A DNA stretch of 64,000 nucleotides from JBHIYN01 sp041984235. GTDB taxonomy: Bacteria > Pseudomonadota > Gammaproteobacteria > Ga0077536. Position 1 is the stretch's first letter; each line of letters starts with the position of its first letter. The translations under genes and the position numbers were made by a program. The notes beneath the pieces are model-generated. The model worked only from the letters and a program-made list of their open reading frames with translations. It had not been told where the DNA came from and ran no database searches. Location: the NCBI GenBank assembly GCA_041984235.1, contig JBHIYN010000013.1:62001-126000 (forward strand). The letters are read 5' to 3'. Positions 46,947 to 56,927 of this stretch are shown here, in pieces.

Positions 46947-47804
46947 TCAGCCGTTGGCAGCGGCGCGCCGGGGTGCGGCAAGCGCCTCGCGTGCGGCGCT
47001 GAGGTTGGCGTCGAGATGGGCGAGGATGTCGCGCCCTTCCTCGGTACGTTCGAGCCAGGCGCAGGCATCGCCGACGTAGGGGCGCACGCATTTCTCGAAG
47101 AAATCGGGGTAGCCGGTCAGCAGGTCGCCGGGGCGCTCGTAGCCGGTCAGCTTGTTGAAGCCGATCTCCTCGAACTCGTAGAAGATCGCGGTCAGCTTGT
47201 GCAGGTAACGTGGATCGCTCAACTGCCCGATGAGATCGGCGGCGCGTACCAGGCCGGGGAAGTCCGCGGTCTGCCAGTACCAGGGATCGTCCGGCACCGG
47301 GAAACGGGTGCGCTCGATGCAGGCGTTGATGAAGCCGACATCGGCAATCGCATCGGTGAGAAAGGTCTCCTCGACGTAGCGCTTGCCGCGATTGACGTGC
47401 ACCGGCATCAGCATCGCGTCGCTCGCCCCGGGGACGGGCTTGAAGGCCGCACCGTCGCTGCCCGAAGCCAGCGTGGCGCCGTTGTCACTGCGGCACAGGC
47501 CGCGCACGTAGCCGATGTCATGGCACAGCAGGGCGACCACGGTGTTGGCCCAGTCGCGCGGCGTGACGTCGCCCGCGGCATCGTGGCGGGCGAGCAGCAG
47601 CTCGAGTCCGACCAGGGTGACGTGGGTGGTGTGCTCGACGTTGTGATAGAGCGCGTCGGAGCCGCTGATGGCGTCCAGGGCGATATCCGCGGCGCGCTCG
47701 ACCAGCGCCAGCTCGGCCGTCGCGGCATCGCCGAACAGCGCACGGCGGTGCGCGGTCGCACGGTCGACGACGGCGGATTTGAGTACGTCGGTGACGTTGA
47801 GCAT
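46947..47804 (-). CDS. HD-domain phosphohydrolase-like protein
   Basis: 285 residues. H of YHNVEHTTHV and the HD of LLCHDIGYVRG give the HD-type metal site, with NRGKRYVEETFL and DLIGQLSDPRY later on. A metal-dependent phosphohydrolase of unknown substrate. ATG at 47804 is taken; the open frame extends to 48011 but reaches into the RND gene. Confidence 0.75.
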   Translation of the reverse strand: MLNVTDVLKSAVVDRATAHRRALFGDAATAELALVERAADIALDAISGSDALYHNVEHTTHVTLVGLELLLARHDAAGDVTPRDWANTVVALLCHDIGYVRGLCRSDNGATLASGSDGAAFKPVPGASDAMLMPVHVNRGKRYVEETFLTDAIADVGFINACIERTRFPVPDDPWYWQTADFPGLVRAADLIGQLSDPRYLHKLTAIFYEFEEIGFNKLTGYERPGDLLTGYPDFFEKCVRPYVGDACAWLERTEEGRDILAHLDANLSAAREALAAPRRAAANG

Positions 47805-47955
47805 GGCTATCAGTGCGTCACTTTCAGGGGCGTCACGTTCAGTTTGAAATGGCCTGCGCGGAACAATCGCGGCGGGCGTCACATGCTTTGCAGGCAGTAT
47901 ATGGCGACGTCCCCGCACTGCCTGTTCTGAGCGGCCGAAATGTGACGAACTTGAA

Positions 47956-50900
47956 TTATTGCGCGGGCGCGGCACGGGCCCCGGATGTTGCGCTGCGGTG
48001 GCGTGCGCCACGCAGGATACGGTAGAGCATCGGGATCATGATCAGGGTCAGCACCGTGGAGAAGGTCAGGCCCCACACGATCGCGGTCGCGACCGGCCCC
48101 CAGATGAAGGAATCGCCGGCCAGCCCGGCGGCCAGCGAGAACAGCCCCGCGACCGTGGTCGCCGAGGTGATCAGGATCGGCACCACGCGGCGCCGCGCGG
48201 CATAGACGGTCGCGTGGTTGAGGCTCATGCCGGCCGCCAGCCGGCTGTTGGCGGCGGAGATCAGCACGATCGAGGCATTCACGGCGATGCCGGCCAGCGC
48301 GACCATGCCGTACAGGGTGTAGAGGCTGAGCGGGTTGCCGGTGACGAGCAGGCCGAAGACCACGCCGGTAAAGGCGAGCGGCACGGTGAACAGGATCAGC
48401 AGCGGCTGCAGGTAGCTGCGGAACTGGGTGCCGAGGATGATGTACATCAGCCCCAGGCCGAGCACGAAGAGCAGCGTGATGGCGTCCAGCGACTCCTCGA
48501 TGTCGTCGAGCTCGCCGGAGAAGTCGATGTCGACGTTGGGGTAGGCCGGCGCCAGGCGCCGCCACTCGTCGTCGATGAGGCGATTCGCCGCCACGGTGTC
48601 GATGCGCGACTCGTCGATGTCGGCCTCCAGCGTGATCGCGCGCTTGTAGTCGTGATGGCGGATGTTGTAACGGCTCACCCCGCGCTCCGCGCGCACCAGC
48701 TCGCCGAGCGCGACGCTGCGCCCGTCGGGCAGGGCAAGAGTTCGGCGCAGCAGGTCGTCGATGTCGCCGAGGCCATCGCCGTGCGCGCGCACGCGCACGC
48801 GCACCTCTTCACCACGATGCTGGAACTCGGTCACCAGCTCGCCGTCGACGTGCAGCGCGACCGTGCGGCTGATCACCGTGGGAGTGACCCCGGCACGCTT
48901 GATCGCGTCGCCGTCCAGGCGCAGCACCAGCTCGGGGTTGCCGGGCCGGTAGTCGGTCGCGATGTCGTGGAACACGTCGTTCGAGGCCAGGTAGCCCTGC
49001 AGCTCGTTCACTACTTCGAGGATGGTCTCGAAGTCGTCGCCGCGCACCTTGAGCTTGACCGGCTTCTGCGTCGGGGGGCCGTCCTTGATGCGCATCAGCC
49101 ACAGCTTCTTCGGTCCCGGGAAGTCGGCGATGGCGGCTTCGACCGCGTCGGCGACGGCGAACACGTGGCGATCGCCGGGCGTGGCGGGTTCCAGGCTGAC
49201 CAGGATCTGACCGACGACGTCGCCGTAGATGTTGTCGGTCTCGGTGAAGAGCTGCCCCGCATAGGCGACGCTGCCGCGCAGCTCATCCGGCGCTATGACC
49301 GCCAGCGCGCGCCGCTCGATGGCGTTCAGGGTGCGCGAGGTCTCCGCCAGCGGCGTGCCCGGTGGCATCTCGACGCTGATGTAGAACAGGCGTACCGCGT
49401 CGCCCTGGAAGAAATCCACCCGCACCAGCCCCGAGGCGACGGTGCCGATGGCGACCGCGAAGGACAGCGCCACCACCGCCAGCGCCAGCCCCGGCCGGCG
49501 CAGGGCGCGCAGCAGCACGCGCGTGTAGTTGAGCCGTATCCAGTGCGTGAAACGCTCGCGCCGCCGGTGCGCCGCGGTCGGCCGGGCGAAGCTCACGCGC
49601 AGGGCGACGACGTGCGCGGGCAGCATCCAGTAGGCCTCGAACAGGCTGAGCGCGAGGGCCGTCGTCACCACGATCGGGATCACGCGCATGAACTCGCCGA
49701 GCACCCCCGGCAGCAGCGCCAGCGGCAGGAAGGCGGCGATGGTGGTCAGCACCGAGGTCGTGACCGGCGCCACCACCTCGACCAGGCCGCCGATGGCGGC
49801 GCTGAGCGTGTCCGCGCCGCGCTGCAGGCGCTGGTAGATGGCCTCGACCACGACCACCGCGTCGTCGACCAGCATGCCGAGCGAGATGACGACGCCGAGC
49901 AGCACGGTGTTGTTCAGCGTCATGCCGGTGGCGTTCAGCATGATGAAGGTCGCGGCCAGCGTGAACGGGATGCCGATGCTGGTCAGCAGCGCGATGCGCG
50001 CACCGAGGAAGACCCAGGTCACCGCCAGCACGAAAGCGAGACCGATGGCGGCGTTGGCCTGCATCAGCCCCAGCGCCTCGCGCGTGCTCACGGTCTGGTC
50101 GTCGACCAGGAACAGCCTGACCCCGGTGCGATCGGCGAGCGCGTTGCGCGCCTCGATGTAGGCCTGCAGGCGCGTGACCAGGTCGAGCACGTTGGCGTCC
50201 TCTTCCTTGGTCACCGCCATCATCGTCGCCGGGCGCCCGTCGAAGCTGACCAGCTCCTCCGGCTCCTCGGTGGTGAAGGTGATGTCGGCCAGCGCGCCGA
50301 GCTCGACCACGCCGGTCGCGGTCACCACCGGCAGGCGCGCCAGCACTTCCGGGTCGGCGGTGGTGCCGGCGATGCGCACCAGCCAGCGGCCGCCGCCGGT
50401 GGCGACGTCGCCGGCCGCGACGTCACGAAAATAGGCACGCACGGTGTCGGCGAGATCGGCGGCCGTGATACCGAGACCGAGCAGCCGCTCCGGCCGGAAC
50501 GCGATCACGAGCTCCGGCTCGGGCAGGCCGATGGGGTTGATCGCGTCGACTCCGGCGATCTCCTCGATGTCGCGCTTCACGTAGCGCGCCTGGCGCCGCA
50601 GGTTGTCGTCCTGGCCCTCGCCGTGGACCACCACCGTCGCGGTCGGGAACCAGGTCGAGGAGGTCAGCTCGTAGAAGATCGGGTCGTCGGCCTCGTCCGG
50701 CAGCTCGTCGTTGTAGACGTTCTGCACCTCGCGCCGGAGATCGATGACGCGCTTGTCGTAGGTCGGACCGTCGATGTAGTCGAAGCGCACGATGATGTTG
50801 GAGGTGCCTTCGCGCGAGGTGCTGGAGACGAACTTGATGTCGCGTACCGAGCGCTGGATGGCCTGCTCGATGGGATCGGTGACGCGCTTCTCGACGTCCT

Positions 50901-51063
50901 CGGCCGAGGCACCCGGCAGCACGGTCACGATGTTGACCCAGTTGAGCTTGATCTGCGGGTCCTTGGCGCGCGGCATCTGGCCGTAGGAGACCACGCCAAT
51001 GACGATCACGAGCGCGAACACCAGGTTCGCGAGCACGTGGTTGCGCAGCAGCGCGGCGAGCAC
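47956..51063 (-). CDS. RND efflux/transport permease (AcrB-like)
   Basis: 1035 residues with the RND plan of 12 TM helices and two large periplasmic loops. Visible: N-terminal NHVLANLVFALVIVIGVVSYG, GASAEDVEKRVTDPIEQAI, the TM4 VVISLGMLVDDAVVVVEAIYQ with the proton-relay aspartates, and a C-terminal repeat with VNASIVLISAANSRLAAGM. Proton-driven export of small molecules or metals; specificity not readable. The GTG is 2 bases after the adaptor stop, so the two form one operon. No outer-membrane channel is adjacent. Confidence 0.93.
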   Translation of the reverse strand: MLAALLRNHVLANLVFALVIVIGVVSYGQMPRAKDPQIKLNWVNIVTVLPGASAEDVEKRVTDPIEQAIQRSVRDIKFVSSTSREGTSNIIVRFDYIDGPTYDKRVIDLRREVQNVYNDELPDEADDPIFYELTSSTWFPTATVVVHGEGQDDNLRRQARYVKRDIEEIAGVDAINPIGLPEPELVIAFRPERLLGLGITAADLADTVRAYFRDVAAGDVATGGGRWLVRIAGTTADPEVLARLPVVTATGVVELGALADITFTTEEPEELVSFDGRPATMMAVTKEEDANVLDLVTRLQAYIEARNALADRTGVRLFLVDDQTVSTREALGLMQANAAIGLAFVLAVTWVFLGARIALLTSIGIPFTLAATFIMLNATGMTLNNTVLLGVVISLGMLVDDAVVVVEAIYQRLQRGADTLSAAIGGLVEVVAPVTTSVLTTIAAFLPLALLPGVLGEFMRVIPIVVTTALALSLFEAYWMLPAHVVALRVSFARPTAAHRRRERFTHWIRLNYTRVLLRALRRPGLALAVVALSFAVAIGTVASGLVRVDFFQGDAVRLFYISVEMPPGTPLAETSRTLNAIERRALAVIAPDELRGSVAYAGQLFTETDNIYGDVVGQILVSLEPATPGDRHVFAVADAVEAAIADFPGPKKLWLMRIKDGPPTQKPVKLKVRGDDFETILEVVNELQGYLASNDVFHDIATDYRPGNPELVLRLDGDAIKRAGVTPTVISRTVALHVDGELVTEFQHRGEEVRVRVRAHGDGLGDIDDLLRRTLALPDGRSVALGELVRAERGVSRYNIRHHDYKRAITLEADIDESRIDTVAANRLIDDEWRRLAPAYPNVDIDFSGELDDIEESLDAITLLFVLGLGLMYIILGTQFRSYLQPLLILFTVPLAFTGVVFGLLVTGNPLSLYTLYGMVALAGIAVNASIVLISAANSRLAAGMSLNHATVYAARRRVVPILITSATTVAGLFSLAAGLAGDSFIWGPVATAIVWGLTFSTVLTLIMIPMLYRILRGARHRSATSGARAAPAQ

Positions 51064-51065
51064 GT

Positions 51066-52142
51066 TCAGGGTGCGCCGAGCTCGCTGACCGCCTGGCCGT
51101 CACGCAGGCCGTACTGGCCCTCGGTGACGATGCGGCTGTCGCCCGGCAGGGTCACCGGGCTGGCGCGTCCGGCCTGCGCCTCGGGCAGCGCGACGAACCT
51201 AGCGCGCCCGTCGCTGACGGTGAACAGGCCGAGCGTCTCGCCGCGCCGCACCAGCACCGCACCGGGCACGTGCGGACGCGGATCGCTCCAGGTGAGCTGG
51301 CCGGCACTGCCGACCAGTGGCGGCTCGCCGTCGAAGCGCAGGCGCAGCTCGCGGTTGCGGCTGGCGGTGTTGATCGCCTGCACGGCGCTGCGCAGCGCCA
51401 CCGGGTAACGCTGTCCGCCGGCGACGAAGATCAGTGCCGCACTGCGCGCGATGGCCTCGACGTCGGCGGCGAAGACCTCCGCCGAGAGCTCGAGATCGTC
51501 GAGGTCGACCACCCGCGCGACCGCGTCTCCGACGGCGACATACTGGCCGACCGGCGCCAGGCGCGCACGCAGCAGGGCGCGGTAAGGGCTCTTGATGGTG
51601 CAGCGCCCGACCGCGATCTCGTCCAGCGCCAGGCGCGCCCGCGCACCGCGGATCTCCGCGCGCAGCACGTCGCGTTCCGCCTCGCGCTCCTCGCGTGCTT
51701 CGACCGCTAGCGAGTTACTGCGCTCCAGCGACTGCGCGCGCTGGAGTCGCCGGGCGGCGAGCTCGAGGCGCGCCTCCAGCACGGCGAGCGCGGCCCGCGC
51801 CGCCTCCAGCTCGAGCTCGTAGTCGCGGCAATCGAGGCGCGCCAGCACCGCACCCGCGGCGACGACGTCGCCCACGCGGGGCGCGAAGGCAACCACGCGC
51901 GCGGCAATCTCGGCACTGATCTCGGCCTCGCTGCCGCTGACCACGGTGGCCGGTGCGAGGTGCTCCGGGTAGGACGCGATCGCGTCCAGCGACGCGCTGC
52001 GGATCGGTGCGGCCGCGTCCGCCCGTACGGGCGTGGGTGCCACGCCCGCGCCAAGCAGGGCGCAGAGCAGGAGCGCGGTCGGAAGCGGGCTGGCGCGCAC
52101 AGGGGTAACCGGTCGGCGGCGAAAGGCCGCGTAGCATAGCAC
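51066..52142 (-). CDS. RND periplasmic adaptor (membrane fusion protein)
   Basis: 358 residues. Signal peptide (LPTALLLCALLGAGVAPTPVRA), a lipoyl-like half (VSGSEAEISAEIAARVVAFAPRVGDVVAAGAVLARLD), a long coiled-coil hairpin (residues about 105-165), the second lipoyl half (TIKSPYRALLRARLAPVGQYVAVGDAVARVVDLDDLELSAEV) and a beta-barrel domain. Partners the RND permease that follows. GTG start. Confidence 0.9.
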   Translation of the reverse strand: MLCYAAFRRRPVTPVRASPLPTALLLCALLGAGVAPTPVRADAAAPIRSASLDAIASYPEHLAPATVVSGSEAEISAEIAARVVAFAPRVGDVVAAGAVLARLDCRDYELELEAARAALAVLEARLELAARRLQRAQSLERSNSLAVEAREEREAERDVLRAEIRGARARLALDEIAVGRCTIKSPYRALLRARLAPVGQYVAVGDAVARVVDLDDLELSAEVFAADVEAIARSAALIFVAGGQRYPVALRSAVQAINTASRNRELRLRFDGEPPLVGSAGQLTWSDPRPHVPGAVLVRRGETLGLFTVSDGRARFVALPEAQAGRASPVTLPGDSRIVTEGQYGLRDGQAVSELGAP

Positions 52143-52286
52143 CGCACCCGCAGCCGCCGATCGTCATCGCAACATTACTGAAACAGTTCGACGCCGCACG
52201 CAACAAAGCGCCAACACGAACGCCCTTTCCGCGCCCGCCCCGCCCCGGTATGGTGTGCCGCCTGAGACCGAACCGAGGACCCCGCC

Positions 52287-53939
52287 ATGGCGCCACGATC
52301 GACACTCCTGCACCTCGCTACGACCCTGGCGCTGGCCCTGCTCGCCGGCACCGCGCCGGCCGCGGACGACAAGCGCGGCGCCCCGCTGTTCGATGATCTG
52401 GGCACGCACCACGTCGCCATCACCACCGCTTCGCCGCAGGCGCAGCGCTACTTCGACCAGGGCCTGATCCTGTCCTACGGCTTCAACCATGCCGAGGCGG
52501 TGCGTTCGTTCCGCGAGGCGCAACGCCTGGACCCGTCCTGTGCGATGTGTTTCTGGGGCGAGGCCTACGCGCTGGGACCGAACATCAACAAGCCCATGGA
52601 CCCGGCCGACGCGCCCGCCGCGCATGCCGCGGCCACCCGCGCCGTGGCGCTGGCCGCGGACGTGACGGCCGGCGAGCGCGCCCTGATCGAGGCCATGGCC
52701 ACGCGTTACCTGCCGCAGGCGCCCGAGGATCGCAGCGCGCTCGACCAGGCTTTCGCCGAGGCGATGGCCGCCGTGGTCGTCGCGCACCCGGACGATCTGG
52801 AGGCAGCGACGGTCTATGCCGAGGCGCTGATGAACCTGATGCCGTGGGCCTATTACACCGAGACCGGCGATGCGAAGCCGCAGACCGACATCGTCGTCGC
52901 GACGCTGGAGTCGGTGCTGGAACGCAATCCCGAACACCCGGGCGCGATCCACTTCTACATCCACGCCGTCGAAGCCTCGGACACGCCCGGGCGCGCCGAG
53001 GCCGGCGCCGACCGCCTCGGTGACCTGGTGCCGGGCTCCGGGCACCTGGTGCACATGCCCTCGCACATCTACCTGCGCGTCGGCCGCTACGAGGACGCCA
53101 CGCGCATCAACGAGCGCGCCTCGGCCGCGGACGAGTCCTACATCAGCCAGTGCCGCGCACAGGGTTTCTACCCGGCGCTCTACTACCCGCACAACATTCA
53201 CTTCCTGTGGTACACGGCGAGCCTGGAAGGGCGCAGCGCAGTGGCCATCGCGGCGGCGCGCAAGCTGGCCGACAACGTGCCTACCGATCTCATCGGCGAC
53301 ATTCCGCTGATCGAGCAGTTCCTCGCCGTGCCGATGTTCGGACTGGTGCGCTTCGCGCGCTGGGACGACGTGCTCGCCGAGCCGCAGCCGCGCGCCGAGC
53401 ATCGCTTCGCGACCGCCATGTGGCACGCCGCGCGCGGCATCGCGCTCGCCGCCCAGGGACAGGTCGACCAGGCGCGTGCGGAGCGCGCCGCCTTCACCAC
53501 CGCCGCGGCCTTCTACGGCGCGGACGCCTACGAGACCTACGGCTACCCGGCCGACGTCCTGGAAGGCATCGCCGGGCACCTGCTCGACGCCGGCATCGCC
53601 GCCGCCGGCGGTGACGACGCGGCCCTGTTCGCCGAGCTCGAGGCCGCCGTCGCGCTGGAGGACGGCCTGCCCTACATGGAGCCGCCCTACTGGTTCTTCC
53701 CGGTGCGCCAGGTGCTCGGCCAGGCCCTGCTGGAACGCGGCCAGGCGGCGCGCGCCGAGGCGGTGTTTCGGGCCGATCTCGAGCACGTGCCGCTGAACGG
53801 CTGGTCGCTGCACGGGCTCGCCGCGAGTCTGCGCGCGCAGGGCCGCGACGACGAGGCCGCGGCCTATGCCGAGCCGTTCGCCAAGGCCTGGCGCAATGCC
53901 GACATCGTCCTCGGCGGAGACGGCACGCGCAACTTCTGA
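52287..53939 (+). CDS. Exported TPR-repeat protein
   Basis: 550 residues. A signal peptide (LLHLATTLALALLAGTAPAAA-like) and TPR-type repeats. The motif YFDQGLILSYGFNHAEAVRSF and SCAMCFWGEAYALGPNIN, plus GHLVHMPSHIYLRVGRYEDA, is a recurrent pattern in a family of secreted bacterial TPR proteins of unknown function. Divergent from the RND operon and convergent with pcaC. Confidence 0.8.
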   Translation: MAPRSTLLHLATTLALALLAGTAPAADDKRGAPLFDDLGTHHVAITTASPQAQRYFDQGLILSYGFNHAEAVRSFREAQRLDPSCAMCFWGEAYALGPNINKPMDPADAPAAHAAATRAVALAADVTAGERALIEAMATRYLPQAPEDRSALDQAFAEAMAAVVVAHPDDLEAATVYAEALMNLMPWAYYTETGDAKPQTDIVVATLESVLERNPEHPGAIHFYIHAVEASDTPGRAEAGADRLGDLVPGSGHLVHMPSHIYLRVGRYEDATRINERASAADESYISQCRAQGFYPALYYPHNIHFLWYTASLEGRSAVAIAAARKLADNVPTDLIGDIPLIEQFLAVPMFGLVRFARWDDVLAEPQPRAEHRFATAMWHAARGIALAAQGQVDQARAERAAFTTAAAFYGADAYETYGYPADVLEGIAGHLLDAGIAAAGGDDAALFAELEAAVALEDGLPYMEPPYWFFPVRQVLGQALLERGQAARAEAVFRADLEHVPLNGWSLHGLAASLRAQGRDDEAAAYAEPFAKAWRNADIVLGGDGTRNF

Positions 53940-53969
53940 GCGCGGCGCGCGGCCGCCGCGCCGCGCGCC

Positions 53970-54356
53970 TCAGATCTCCGCGTCGATGGCGCGGAAGACC
54001 TCCTGCGCCAGCCGGAAACCATGGTTGGCGCAGGGCACGCCGCAGTAGATCGCGGCGTGCATCAGCAGCTCGCGGATCTCCTCGCGGGTAACGCCGTTGT
54101 TGAGTGCGCCGCGTACGTGCAGCGCGAACTCGTCGTCGCGGTTGCCAGCCAGCAGCATGGCCAGCGTGATGAAGCTGCGCGTGCGGTGGTCCAGTCCCGG
54201 GCGCTGCCAGATGTCGCCCCAGGCATAGCGCGTGATGAGATCATGGAAGTCACCATTGAAGTCGTTGCGGTTGGCCTCCGCGCGCTTGACGTGGGCCTCG
54301 CCGAGCACCGCGCGGCGGGTGCCCATGCCGTTGTCGAATCGCTGCTTGTCGTCCAT
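53970..54356 (-). CDS. pcaC: 4-carboxymuconolactone decarboxylase
   Basis: 128 residues of the AhpD-like fold. FITLAMLLAGNRDDEFALHVRGALNNGVTREEIRELLMHAAIYCGVP holds the conserved Glu, Cys and His region. Decarboxylates 4-carboxymuconolactone to beta-ketoadipate enol-lactone. Last gene of the pca operon; unfused to PcaD, whose gene is not here. Confidence 0.93.
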   Translation of the reverse strand: MDDKQRFDNGMGTRRAVLGEAHVKRAEANRNDFNGDFHDLITRYAWGDIWQRPGLDHRTRSFITLAMLLAGNRDDEFALHVRGALNNGVTREEIRELLMHAAIYCGVPCANHGFRLAQEVFRAIDAEI

Positions 54357-54395
54357 CGTCTGTGCTCCTCCCCGGAGATTGCCGGTCAGCGGCGC

Positions 54396-55748
54396 TCAGG
54401 CGCGCAGCAGTGCCGCGGCTTCGGCCGTCACCTCGTCGACGTAGTGCGCGGCGACACCGAGGTAGCGCGCCGGGTCCAGCGCCCGCGCCAGCCCCGCCTC
54501 GCCCAGCGCCGCGCGGACCTCGGCGTGTGCGCCCAGCACCTCGCCCAGCGGCCGCCCCGAGGCATCGGCCTCGGCGAGGGCCGCGCTGACCAGCTCGCGC
54601 GCGGCGCCACGGCCGAGATGTTCGGCGAGCGCCATCGTCACCGATTCGCTCATGACGCGGCCGGCACCGAGATCGAGATTGGCCTGCATGCGCACGCGGT
54701 CGACCTCGATGCCATCCAGCGCCCGCGCCAGGCCGCACACCGCGCCGCCGGTGGCGGCGAAGAGATCGCGCAGCGCGCCCCATTCGAGCTGCCACGCCCC
54801 GCTGGCCCGCTCGTGGCCGTGCTCGACGTTGGCGAACAGGGTGCCGACCTCGCCGCCGGCGCGGCGCGCCGCGGCCAGCACGCCGATCGCGGCCACCGGG
54901 TTGCGCTTGTGCGGCAGTGCCGAGGAGCCGCCGCGGCCGGGCTCGGCACGCTCGGCCAGCTCGGCGACCTCGGTCTGCATCATGAGCACCAGGTCGGCGG
55001 CGACCTTGCCGCAGGCCGCGGCCACCTCGCCCAGCGCCGCGGCCAGCCCGCGCACCGCGCTGCGCTCGGTGTGCCACGGGCGCACCGGGCGCAGCCCGAG
55101 ACGTGCCGCGACCTCCACCGACAGCTCCACGCCACGTTCACCACAGGCGGCGAGCGTGCCGGAGGCGCCGCCGAACTGCAGCGGCAACGCGGCGGCCACG
55201 GTGCGCAGGCGCCGGTGACCGGGCAGCAGGCCACCGAGCCAGCCGGCGAGCTTGTAGCCGAAGGTGGTCGGTCCGGCGTGCTGTGACAGGGTACGCGCCA
55301 CCATCGGCGTCTCGCGGTGCTGCCCGATCAGCGCCAGCAGCGTGCGCTCGACCGCGCGCAGCTCGGTCTCGACCAGGCCGAGCGCGGCGCGCGCGGCGAG
55401 CATGGTCGCGCTGTCGGCGACGTCCTGGCTGGTCGAGCCCCAGTGCACCCAGCGCGCGGCCTGCGCATCGTCGGCGGCAACGCGGGCGGTGAGCGCGGCG
55501 ACCAGCGCCACCGCCGGGTTGCCGGCGTCGGCGCTGCCGCGGCGCAGGGCATCGAGATCGTAGTCGCGCGCGGCGGCGTGGCGCGCGATGACGTCGGCGG
55601 CCGCTCCGGGCACGATGCCGAGCTTCGCCTGCGCCTGCGCCAGTGCCGCCTCGAACTCAAGCATGTGCGCCAGCATCGCGGGCGCAGCGAAACAGGCGGC
55701 GACTGCCGGCGCTTCCAGGTAATCGTCGAACAGGGTGCCGGCCACCAT
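54396..55748 (-). CDS. pcaB: 3-carboxy-cis,cis-muconate cycloisomerase
   Basis: 450 residues of the fumarase/aspartase superfamily. WVHWGSTSQDVADSA and GGSSALPHKRNPVAA (the GSSxMPxKxNP variant) mark it, with HAGPTTFGYKLAGW. Converts 3-carboxymuconate to 4-carboxymuconolactone. Follows pobA with a 3-base gap. Confidence 0.95.
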   Translation of the reverse strand: MVAGTLFDDYLEAPAVAACFAAPAMLAHMLEFEAALAQAQAKLGIVPGAAADVIARHAAARDYDLDALRRGSADAGNPAVALVAALTARVAADDAQAARWVHWGSTSQDVADSATMLAARAALGLVETELRAVERTLLALIGQHRETPMVARTLSQHAGPTTFGYKLAGWLGGLLPGHRRLRTVAAALPLQFGGASGTLAACGERGVELSVEVAARLGLRPVRPWHTERSAVRGLAAALGEVAAACGKVAADLVLMMQTEVAELAERAEPGRGGSSALPHKRNPVAAIGVLAAARRAGGEVGTLFANVEHGHERASGAWQLEWGALRDLFAATGGAVCGLARALDGIEVDRVRMQANLDLGAGRVMSESVTMALAEHLGRGAARELVSAALAEADASGRPLGEVLGAHAEVRAALGEAGLARALDPARYLGVAAHYVDEVTAEAAALLRA

Positions 55749-55751
55749 CGC

Positions 55752-56927
55752 TCAGGCCGCATCCAGGCCGACGTAGTTCTCGGCCAGGCTGGTCATCGCC
55801 GCCTGCGAGCCGGCGATGTAGTCGAGCTCGGCGCACTGCAGCCGTGCGCTGAAGGGATCGGGGTCGAGGCGGTGGGTGACCGAGGTGAACCACCACGAGA
55901 AACGCTCCGCCTTCCACACGTGCGCGAGACTGTCGCGCGAGTAGGCGTCGAGCAGCGCGGGATCGGGTTTCGCATACCAGGCCGCGAGCGTATCCCCCAG
56001 ACGGCGCACGTCGGCCAGCGCCAGGTTGAGGCCCTTGGCCCCGGTCGGCGGCACGATGTGGGCGGCGTCGCCGGCGAGCAGCAGGCGGCCGTGCCGCATC
56101 GGCTCGGCGACGAAGCTGCGTAGCGGCGCAATGCTCTTCTCGATCGCGGGGCCGGTGACCAGCGCGGCGGCGACGTCCTCGGGCAGGCGCGCGCGCAGCT
56201 CGTCCCAGAAACGCGCGTCCGGCCAGTCCTCGATGCGTTCGTCTGCCCCTACCTGCACGTAGTAACGGCTGCGCGTGGGCGAGCGCATGGAGCACAACGC
56301 GAAGCCACGGGCATGGCTGGCGTAGATCAGCTCGGGCGACACCGGTGGCGTGTCTGCCAGGACACCGAGCCAGCCGACCGGGTAGACGCGTTCGAACTCG
56401 CGCCGAACGGCGACCGGGATGCTCTGGCGCGAGACGCCGTGGAAGCCGTCGCAGCCGGCGACGAAGTCACAGCGGAACTCGTGCGTGCCGCCCGCCTGCG
56501 TGCAGCGCAGGCGCGGCTGCTCGCCGTCGAGGTCGTGCAGCGAGACCTCGCCACACTCATACAGCACCTTGCTGCCGGCGGCGTCGTGCGCGGCGTTCAG
56601 GTCGCGCGTGATCTCGGTCTGGCCGTAGACCGTGACCGCGCGCCCGGTCAGCGCGCGGAAATCGATGCGCAGGCGCCGCCCGCCGAAGGCGATCTCCACG
56701 CCGTCGTGCACCAGGCCTTCGCGTTGCAGGCGCGCGGCGACGCCCAGCCGTTCGAGCAGCGCGACGCTGCCCTGCTCGAGCACGCCGGCGCGGATCCGTC
56801 CCTCGACGTGCGCGCGGCTCTGGCGCTCGACGATGACGAAGTCGATGCCGGCCTGCGCCAGCAGCAGGCCTAGCGTCAGCCCGGCCGGCCCGGCGCCGAC
56901 GATGGCGACCTGCACCGGATCAGACAT
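55752..56927 (-). CDS. pobA: 4-hydroxybenzoate 3-monooxygenase
   Basis: 391-residue flavin monooxygenase. GAGPAGLTLG (FAD), GRIRAGVLEQGSV, CDGFHGVSRQSIP and GDAAHIVPPTGAKGLNLALAD are class A hydroxylase signatures of PobA. Converts 4-hydroxybenzoate to protocatechuate using NADPH or NADH. ATG at 56927 overlaps the pcaG end; the longer frame is a shadow of pcaG. Located between pcaG and pcaB, so substrate is fed straight into ring cleavage. Confidence 0.95.
   Translation of the reverse strand: MSDPVQVAIVGAGPAGLTLGLLLAQAGIDFVIVERQSRAHVEGRIRAGVLEQGSVALLERLGVAARLQREGLVHDGVEIAFGGRRLRIDFRALTGRAVTVYGQTEITRDLNAAHDAAGSKVLYECGEVSLHDLDGEQPRLRCTQAGGTHEFRCDFVAGCDGFHGVSRQSIPVAVRREFERVYPVGWLGVLADTPPVSPELIYASHARGFALCSMRSPTRSRYYVQVGADERIEDWPDARFWDELRARLPEDVAAALVTGPAIEKSIAPLRSFVAEPMRHGRLLLAGDAAHIVPPTGAKGLNLALADVRRLGDTLAAWYAKPDPALLDAYSRDSLAHVWKAERFSWWFTSVTHRLDPDPFSARLQCAELDYIAGSQAAMTSLAENYVGLDAA

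Noticed and set aside
47959..51408. 1149-residue plus-strand open frame antisense to the RND genes
   Set aside because: High GC leaves long antisense frames open; its composition (Arg, His, Asp, Gln-rich) has no domain, and the minus strand encodes clear RND motifs.
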